Shown here: positions 5,469 through 9,644 of the stretch, in pieces
Layout of the letters: each line of letters starts with the position of its first letter
Numbering within the stretch: the stretch's first letter is position 1
Assembly (NCBI GenBank): GCA_003650585.1
Contig: QMQS01000032.1
Span: 1-9,644, forward strand
Reading direction: 5' to 3'
DNA: 9,644 nucleotides
DNA from: Candidatus Woesearchaeota archaeon
GTDB lineage: Archaea > Nanobdellota > Nanobdellia > Woesearchaeales > B29-G15
The notes under the pieces: model-generated
Databases searched by the model: none
The model's input: the letters and a program-made list of their open reading frames with translations, nothing else
What the model was told of the DNA's origin: nothing
Translations under genes and position numbers: made by a program

Positions 5469-6920
5469 ATGGCAAACAAAGATAGCACCCTGGGCATACA
5501 ATACGACAAGCTTGAAGATACGAATGCATGGTACACAGAGGTAATCACAAAATCGGGGCTAATTGAGTACACAGATGTGTCTGGATGCTACATTCTCAGA
5601 CCCAAAGCCCAGTACATATGGGACACAATTCGCAACTATATGGACAAGAAGTTGAGGGCTAGGGGTGTAAGAAATGCCTCCTTTCCATTGTTCATACCAG
5701 AGCACCTCCTCATGAAAGAGAAGGAGCATGTTGAGGGTTTTTCCCCTGAGGTGGCTTGGGTCACCCATGCTGGTAACTCAAAACTTGCAGAGCGGTTGGC
5801 TGTAAGGCCCACATCTGAAACAATAATGTACCCAGCTTATGCCAAGTGGATACGAAGCTACAATGATTTGCCATTAAAACTCAACCAGTGGTGCTCTGTA
5901 GTAAGATGGGAGTTTAAGCATCCCATGCCATTCCTACGCTCAAGGGAGTTCCATTGGCAGGAGGGGCACACTGCTTTTGCCACACAAGAGGAGGCTAAGG
6001 CAGAAGCAACAGACATACTCTTGAATGTGTACAAGAAGACATATGAGGAGCTTCTTGCTATACCAAGTCTTGCAGGGTATAAAAGTGAAAAGGAAAAGTT
6101 TGCTGGTGCAGTTCGCACCCTCTCTTTAGAGATGTTCTTGCCAATAGGTAAGGCCATCCAGGGTTGTACCACACATTACCTCGGGCAAAATTTCTCAAAA
6201 CCATTTAACATAATCTTCTTAGATAAAGACCAAAAGAAGAAACACCCGCACCAAAACTCATGGGGGTTCTCCACAAGGTCCATTGGCATAATGGTTATGA
6301 TGCACTCTGATAGCAGGGGCTTGGTGTTGCCACCCAAGGTGGCTGAGCATAAGGTGATTATTATACCAATATTCACAAAGTCAAATCGTGATGAGATACT
6401 CAAGTATGCACTCAGCATTAAGAAAAAACTCTCCAAGTTTAACCCAATACTGGATGCTAGGGAGCAGTACTCTGTGGGATGGAAGTTGAACGAGGCTGAA
6501 CTCAATGGTGTGCCAATTAGGATAGAGGTTGGTAAGCGTGAGCTTGCTGACAAAAGTGTGACGCTTGTAAGGAGGGACACTCTAGAGAAGCAGAGTGTTA
6601 GCATTAGGAGATTAGAGAGGAGAGTTAAAGATGAGCTTCAAGCAATGCACCAAAATCTTTTCAAGAGGGCTGAGCAATTTCTTGAGTCGAGCATTGTTGA
6701 GGAAACAAAGGAGCTTAAGAAGATTGTTGCATATGTGAAAGCAAAGAGGGTTGTCAAGACAGTTTATGATGGGGCAAGAGAGACAGATGAAATAATCAAA
6801 GAAAAAACAGGTGCCAAGACATTGGTAATTCCGTTTAAAGAGAAGTTAAAACAGGGTTTAAGATGCCCGTTCTCAGGCAACCCAGCCAAGCATGTGGTAT
6901 ACATAGCCAGGAGTTTATAA
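5469..6920 (+). CDS. proS: Prolyl-tRNA synthetase, archaeal/eukaryotic type
   Basis: This class II synthetase attaches proline to tRNA-Pro in the cytoplasm. The 483-aa length and lack of a bacterial editing insertion between motifs 2 and 3 place it in the archaeal/eukaryotic group. It shows the motif 1 region RGVRNASFPLFIPEHLL (65-81), AVRPTSETIMYP (111-122), motif 2 VVRWEFKHPMPFLRSREFHW (144-163), and motif 3 NSWGFSTRSIGIMVMMHSD (263-281). The anticodon-binding domain follows (about 295-390). The C-terminal domain, which usually binds zinc through four Cys, keeps GAxETDEIIKEKTGAK and CPFSGNPAKHVVYIARSL, but only C466 remains of the expected ligands. The chain ends in Leu rather than the Tyr common in this group. 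Translation from 5469 should be leaderless. It is probably monocistronic, with the following gene about 100 nt away. Confidence 0.96.
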   Translation: MANKDSTLGIQYDKLEDTNAWYTEVITKSGLIEYTDVSGCYILRPKAQYIWDTIRNYMDKKLRARGVRNASFPLFIPEHLLMKEKEHVEGFSPEVAWVTHAGNSKLAERLAVRPTSETIMYPAYAKWIRSYNDLPLKLNQWCSVVRWEFKHPMPFLRSREFHWQEGHTAFATQEEAKAEATDILLNVYKKTYEELLAIPSLAGYKSEKEKFAGAVRTLSLEMFLPIGKAIQGCTTHYLGQNFSKPFNIIFLDKDQKKKHPHQNSWGFSTRSIGIMVMMHSDSRGLVLPPKVAEHKVIIIPIFTKSNRDEILKYALSIKKKLSKFNPILDAREQYSVGWKLNEAELNGVPIRIEVGKRELADKSVTLVRRDTLEKQSVSIRRLERRVKDELQAMHQNLFKRAEQFLESSIVEETKELKKIVAYVKAKRVVKTVYDGARETDEIIKEKTGAKTLVIPFKEKLKQGLRCPFSGNPAKHVVYIARSL

Positions 6921-6967
6921 TGTGTGAGTGGCCAATTTCTCCTTTGGTTTAATCTTGAAAGCAAAGG

Positions 6968-6975
6968 TTTAAATA
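6968..6975 (+). promoter_or_regulatory. TATA box of the first MBL-fold gene
   Basis: TTTAAATA follows GCAAAGG. Transcription would begin near 6999, about 21 nt before GTG 7020. This would make the mRNA leadered, unlike its neighbours, yet no Shine-Dalgarno site lies at a useful distance. Confidence 0.5.
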
Positions 6976-7019
6976 TTGTTTTTGATTAAAGGAGCAAACT
7001 AAACCTCATCTGTGAAAAA

Positions 7020-7793
7020 GTGCCTCAAAAGATAAAACTCCCAAGTTTGCTAGCAGTTGAGATTCTTGGTACTTGCGCATTTGAATTGTGGAACAAGGGA
7101 CACAATCAATGCTTTCTTATAAAGGATAACTCCCATGCTTACTTGTTTGATGCTGGCTCTATCTCAGCCCTATCATACGAATACAGAGCAGTGTTTATAA
7201 CCCATTACCACATAGACCACACTAGATATCTACTCAAACTCAAAACCAGGGTGATTGTTGGACCAGAGGTGAGTGACGGCATGGAGCTTGATACCTCTAA
7301 GGGAGGAAAAATTGTGAGGTATGATGCAAAATCAGGACTAGATGTGCTTAAGAAACTCTTTGAATTCAAACAGGTTAATTGCACTAAGCCGCCCCATGTG
7401 GTTTATGATGATGAAACAATCCAGGTTACAAGCATACCTGTTAATCATGCAGTGGGGCTCTTCTGTACAGGTTATCTCGTGAAGAACAAGGCCACAGGAA
7501 ACCACATTTGGATATCTGGGGATTTTGGGAGTATGGCCAATGATAGCATAAACGCAATCAAAAAAGCAAGACCAGTGCAATCCTTTATTGAATTAACCTA
7601 TCCAGATTCTTACGAACCAGATGGGCACCAGAGTTATTTCTCTGCACTCAGACTGGTTAAAGAACTAGGAATACCTGACTACAGGTTTGTGCATCTCTCA
7701 TATAGATGGGCTGATATAATAAGTGAGCGCGGGCTTACTTCTCAGATAATCCTTCCAAAGATTGCCAAGCATAGAGAGATATATTACTTCTAA
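7020..7793 (+). CDS. Metallo-beta-lactamase-fold hydrolase, tandem copy 1
   Basis: This is a 257-aa single-domain MBL-fold protein, a probable di-metal hydrolase. AYLFDAGS (40-47) is the strand before the metal site. FITHYHIDHTRY (59-70) carries HxHxDH (H62, H64, D66, H67). VNHAVG (141-146) supplies the next His, WISGDFG (164-170) the bridging Asp, and FVHLSYRW (223-230) the last His, so the metal site looks complete. No beta-CASP or RNase Z exosite is seen, so nuclease function cannot be claimed. The GTG start is chosen because a stop at 6987-6989 and the lack of ATG rule out extension, and the following LAVEIL aligns with LALEVL at a similar position in copy 2. It is followed after 57 nt by its paralogue; both chains end in an aromatic YF tail. 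The substrate is unknown. Confidence 0.85.
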   Translation: MPQKIKLPSLLAVEILGTCAFELWNKGHNQCFLIKDNSHAYLFDAGSISALSYEYRAVFITHYHIDHTRYLLKLKTRVIVGPEVSDGMELDTSKGGKIVRYDAKSGLDVLKKLFEFKQVNCTKPPHVVYDDETIQVTSIPVNHAVGLFCTGYLVKNKATGNHIWISGDFGSMANDSINAIKKARPVQSFIELTYPDSYEPDGHQSYFSALRLVKELGIPDYRFVHLSYRWADIISERGLTSQIILPKIAKHREIYYF

Positions 7794-7822
7794 AGGTTAC
7801 AAAATAGTATAGAAGTTTTTTT
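7786..7822 (+). terminator. Hairpin and T-run after MBL copy 1
   Basis: ACTTCTA (7786-7792, covering the stop codon) and TAGAAGT (7810-7816) form a perfect 7-bp stem around a 17-nt loop, with T7 from 7816 to 7822. It resembles a terminator. The T-run is also the left part of the TATA box of copy 2. Confidence 0.4.
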
Positions 7823-7826
7823 AAAA
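7818..7826 (+). promoter_or_regulatory. TATA box of the second MBL-fold gene
   Basis: TTTTTAAAA lies within TTTTTTTAAAACCC and is centred about 29 nt before GTG 7851, supporting a leaderless GTG-started mRNA. It shares its T-run with the upstream terminator-like hairpin. Confidence 0.6.
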
Positions 7827-7850
7827 CCCTATTAAAGTAATCCAATTACA

Positions 7851-8582
7851 GTGGTGAGTGTGGCATGCAGGGACCTTGAACACCGACTGGCACTAGAAGT
7901 GCTCACAACGGATGGTATACCAACATGTGAAGGGATTTCTATCCAGGTTCTCAACTCCAACAATGCTTACCTAGTAGATGCTGGCTCTGAGGCAGCCCTG
8001 GGTGGAATATACACAATAGGGTTCATCACACACTACCACAAGGACCACACAAGATTCATGGCAGATATCAGCTGTAATTTGTATTTAGGACCAGAGTTAA
8101 CAAGGCACAGCAGAATTCCAAAGGTTGAACGAAGATACAGCCCATTTGAATTGCTTTTACTAAACGGGGCAGTGCTGCAAACATTCCCCTACTCACAAGA
8201 TATAAGCAAGGTGTATTCCAACGAGGATATAGAGGTGTATGCTCTCCCAGTTGATCACATTAGAACATTGAAATCAGTGGGCTATGCAATAAAGAATAGA
8301 AAAACAGGAGCATATGTTTGGGTGTCTGGTGACTTCTTCAGATTAAAGCAGCCAAGCATAGAGTTCTTGCGTGAGATTAAACCTGATATGGCAGTGATTG
8401 AAGTAACATTCCCCTCTGGATTTAGGAGACATTACCACCAGAATCTGGACTCTGTAATGGAACTAATAGAGGACTTAGAGCTAAAAAGGTGTTGGTTTGT
8501 ACACCTCTCTAAGAAGTGGGATGGTCAAATTAAGAAGATAGCCCAGTACCTTCCTCGCTCAGGCGCCCAGTTCTATTTTTAG
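7851..8582 (+). CDS. Metallo-beta-lactamase-fold hydrolase, tandem copy 2
   Basis: This 243-aa paralogue of the preceding gene has an intact metal site: FITHYHKDHTRF (58-69, giving H61, H63, D65, H66), PVDHIR (133-138), VWVSGDFF (156-163, D161) and WFVHLSKKW (215-223, H218). Shared blocks include AYLVDAGS, GPEL, GYAIKNRKTGAYVW and IEVTFPS. The middle, roughly residues 84-125, differs strongly from copy 1 (RHSRIPKVERRYSPFE and following), suggesting the two have diverged in substrate. GTG 7851 is preferred to GTG 7854 on TATA spacing. The two genes probably arose by tandem duplication, and each has its own promoter. No fusion partner or signal peptide is seen, so the protein is cytoplasmic. 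The reaction is unknown. Confidence 0.85.
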   Translation: MVSVACRDLEHRLALEVLTTDGIPTCEGISIQVLNSNNAYLVDAGSEAALGGIYTIGFITHYHKDHTRFMADISCNLYLGPELTRHSRIPKVERRYSPFELLLLNGAVLQTFPYSQDISKVYSNEDIEVYALPVDHIRTLKSVGYAIKNRKTGAYVWVSGDFFRLKQPSIEFLREIKPDMAVIEVTFPSGFRRHYHQNLDSVMELIEDLELKRCWFVHLSKKWDGQIKKIAQYLPRSGAQFYF

Positions 8583-8598
8583 TCCTATATTTGTAGGA
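8583..8598. promoter_or_regulatory. Inverted repeat upstream of the DUF72 promoter
   Basis: TCCTA-TATTTG-TAGGA is a 5-bp dyad that starts one base after the MBL copy 2 stop codon and ends about 5 bp before the TATA box at 8604. It could be a weak terminator hairpin or an operator. Both are inferred. Confidence 0.3.
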
Positions 8599-8603
8599 TA
8601 AGG

Positions 8604-8611
8604 TTTATATA
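8604..8611 (+). promoter_or_regulatory. TATA box of the DUF72 gene
   Basis: TTTATATA, a near-ideal archaeal TATA box, is centred 26-27 nt before ATG 8634. It predicts a leaderless mRNA. Confidence 0.8.
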
Positions 8612-8633
8612 CATAATTACTAGAAATAAAAAC

Positions 8634-9368
8634 ATGGAGATTAAGCTTGGGTGCTGTGGCTGGGGCTTCTTCAATGCCAAGCAACGTATCGGCAGTGATT
8701 GGAAGCTCAGGTTTAAAACAAAACTCCAAGCATACTCAACACTGTTTGATCTTGTTGAAGTGAATAGCACATTCTACAAACTACCCAAGAAGGAGACAGC
8801 TGAGCGTTGGCTCGATGAAGCCACAAAACTCAACCCAGGGTTTGAGTTCACAGTAAAGTGCAGCCAGATTGTGACACATGAGGATAGGTTTGAAACAGAA
8901 GCCTCTATTGAAGCGTACGCATCAACTTTGGAGATAGCAAAAGCACTAAAGGCAAGCGTTTTACTGTTGCAAACACCCGCAAGCTTTAAGCCCACGAAGC
9001 AGAACCTAAACATTCTCAACAGTTTTCTTAAGCGCATTCGTAAGCCATTACAACTCGCTTGGGAGCCAAGGGGCGATTGGCTCAAGCGTCCAAATTTAAT
9101 CAAGAAGATTTGCAAAGCCCATAAACTAATCCATTGTGTTGACCCCCTTCGTGCAGACCCTGCAAGCTCTACTCGTGTCCAGTATTTCCGTCTCCATGGC
9201 TTTGGCAAACAAATGGTTTACAACTATAGGTTCTCTAAGAGTGAGTTGCTCAAGATTTTGGATAGAGTTAAACAGGTGAAAGCAGAGAGAGTTTATGTGT
9301 TGTTCAACAATTACTATATGTATGAGAATTGCTTGGAGTTCAAGCACCTAATTGCACAAGTTTTATAA
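8634..9368 (+). CDS. DUF72 family protein
   Basis: This 244-aa protein is of the DUF72 (YecE-like) family, a TIM-barrel-like group with no established biochemical role. LGCCGWGFF (5-13) is the first barrel strand (usually GxSGW). LVEVNSTFYKLPKKETAERW (40-59) is the family signature. FEFTVKCSQIVTHED (70-84) follows, then VLLLQTPASFKP (109-120), LAWEPRGDW (141-149, matching the usual E-x-R region), YFRLHGF (184-190) and VYVLFNNYYMYENCLEF (220-236), the last close to the VYVYFNN segment near the C terminus. Conservation around these presumed pocket residues suggests a working enzyme. It starts its own transcript, and its stop codon lies inside the TATA box of the next gene. No function is offered. 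Confidence 0.9.
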   Translation: MEIKLGCCGWGFFNAKQRIGSDWKLRFKTKLQAYSTLFDLVEVNSTFYKLPKKETAERWLDEATKLNPGFEFTVKCSQIVTHEDRFETEASIEAYASTLEIAKALKASVLLLQTPASFKPTKQNLNILNSFLKRIRKPLQLAWEPRGDWLKRPNLIKKICKAHKLIHCVDPLRADPASSTRVQYFRLHGFGKQMVYNYRFSKSELLKILDRVKQVKAERVYVLFNNYYMYENCLEFKHLIAQVL

Positions 9369-9369
9369 A
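9362..9369 (+). promoter_or_regulatory. TATA box of the 3'-terminal gene
   Basis: TTTATAAA overlaps the TAA stop of the DUF72 gene (9366-9368) and is centred 27-28 nt before ATG 9393. It supports that start over ATG 9376, whose frame soon ends in TAG. Confidence 0.7.
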
Positions 9370-9392
9370 ATTATTATGGCTAAGGTAAACCA

Positions 9393-9644
9393 ATGCAACC
9401 AAGACATTACGCAATGCTTATTTTCTTTGGAGTGCTTATCATTGCACTCTTGGTTTATACAAAAATCGAGGGGAGTTATCACCAAAGCACTCAGGTAGAT
9501 ATACATCAAAACACTTCCATGGCCGCTTCACTTGCGTGCAGGGAACTGGGTTGCCCTCCTGCAACTATGTTTGTGGCCAGTAAGGAGAGCAAGATATACC
9601 ACAGATGCGACTGCAATTATGCAAGAAGGATAAACCCAAACAAT
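9393..9644 (+). CDS. Membrane-anchored protein with Ada-like Cys motif, 3' end missing
   Basis: The frame is open to the last base of the window (84 codons seen). Residues 7-22 (AMLIFFGVLIIALLVY) form one membrane segment close to the N terminus, after a short basic MQPRHY, so the rest probably lies outside the cytoplasm or is membrane-tethered. After a polar linker come SLACRELGCPPATMFVAS (46-63) and KESKIYHRCDCNYARRINPN (64-83). The latter resembles the YHxxxCxxAxRI metal-binding segment of the Ada zinc-binding domain, which also occurs alone or fused in small extracellular proteins. Cys residues are at 49, 54, 72 and 74. The start is supported by TATA spacing. The remaining domain part (usually a GYxPC motif) lies beyond the window, so the assignment is provisional. 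An alternative is a lipid-free secreted Cys-rich protein of unknown role. Confidence 0.65.
   Translation, partial: MQPRHYAMLIFFGVLIIALLVYTKIEGSYHQSTQVDIHQNTSMAASLACRELGCPPATMFVASKESKIYHRCDCNYARRINPNN

Noticed and set aside
6176..6604. A 142-codon minus-strand frame inside proS
   Set aside because: It is antisense to the conserved motif 3 and anticodon-binding regions of ProRS; its Ser/Leu-rich composition is typical of a shadow frame.
8774..9208. A 144-codon minus-strand frame inside the DUF72 gene
   Set aside because: It is antisense to conserved DUF72 motifs and has no independent support.
9376..9490. ATG at 9376 as the start of the last gene
   Set aside because: Its frame reaches TAG within about 40 codons and shows no motif; ATG 9393 has the right TATA spacing and a membrane segment plus Cys motif.
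1..9644. CRISPR array, insertion sequence, integrase or other mobile element
   Set aside because: No regularly spaced repeats, terminal inverted repeats with a transposase, or att-like duplication of the tRNA 3' end were found within the window.

Overview
The window looks archaeal. The coding density is high and several markers are archaeal in type: a stand-alone Sm-like (SmAP) gene joined to a ribosomal protein eL37 gene, an archaeal/eukaryotic-type prolyl-tRNA synthetase, an archaeal-type adenosylhomocysteinase, and TATA boxes sitting about 27 nt upstream of start codons. No residue pattern here fixes the phylum. The tight overlaps, short intergenic spaces and degenerate motifs would suit a small-genome archaeon (for example a DPANN lineage), but that is inference.

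Layout. (1) 40-123, minus: tRNA-Leu (anticodon TAG), with a TATA box and a hairpin in its presumed leader. (2) 263-1096, plus: an L-isoaspartyl protein methyltransferase with an internal insertion, convergent with and overlapping by 4 nt (3) the minus-strand SmAP-eL37 operon (1490 down to 1093). The eL37 gene has only 55 codons. (4) 4357 down to 1563, minus: a tightly packed operon of Nudix hydrolase, S-adenosylhomocysteine hydrolase, a P-loop kinase-like NTPase (AAA_28 type) and a broken inositol-monophosphatase homologue. Junctions overlap by 14 and 4 nt, then leave 1 nt. (5) A compact divergent promoter at about 4364-4459. (6) Plus strand to the end: an intact inositol-monophosphatase-family enzyme, prolyl-tRNA synthetase, two tandem metallo-beta-lactamase-fold paralogues, a DUF72 protein, and the 5' part of a membrane-anchored protein with an Ada-like Cys motif that runs off the window.

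Expression. Most genes that begin a transcription unit have a TATA box centred 26-29 nt upstream of the start codon, so their mRNAs should be leaderless. This spacing was used to correct several starts. Some downstream operon genes carry purine-rich Shine-Dalgarno sequences instead.

How the genes fit together. SAH hydrolase removes the by-product of SAM-dependent methylation, including that made by the isoaspartyl methyltransferase nearby. The Nudix and P-loop proteins in its operon could act on nucleotides or related phosphorylated compounds, but this is inferred only from position. The rest is mainly translation and RNA housekeeping (tRNA-Leu, ProRS, eL37, SmAP). I found no CRISPR array, insertion sequence, integrase or phage gene, and no gene-free stretch longer than 300 bases. 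The best leads are the degenerate phosphatase relic, the tandem MBL pair with a fused terminator/promoter, and the truncated membrane-anchored Cys-motif protein.
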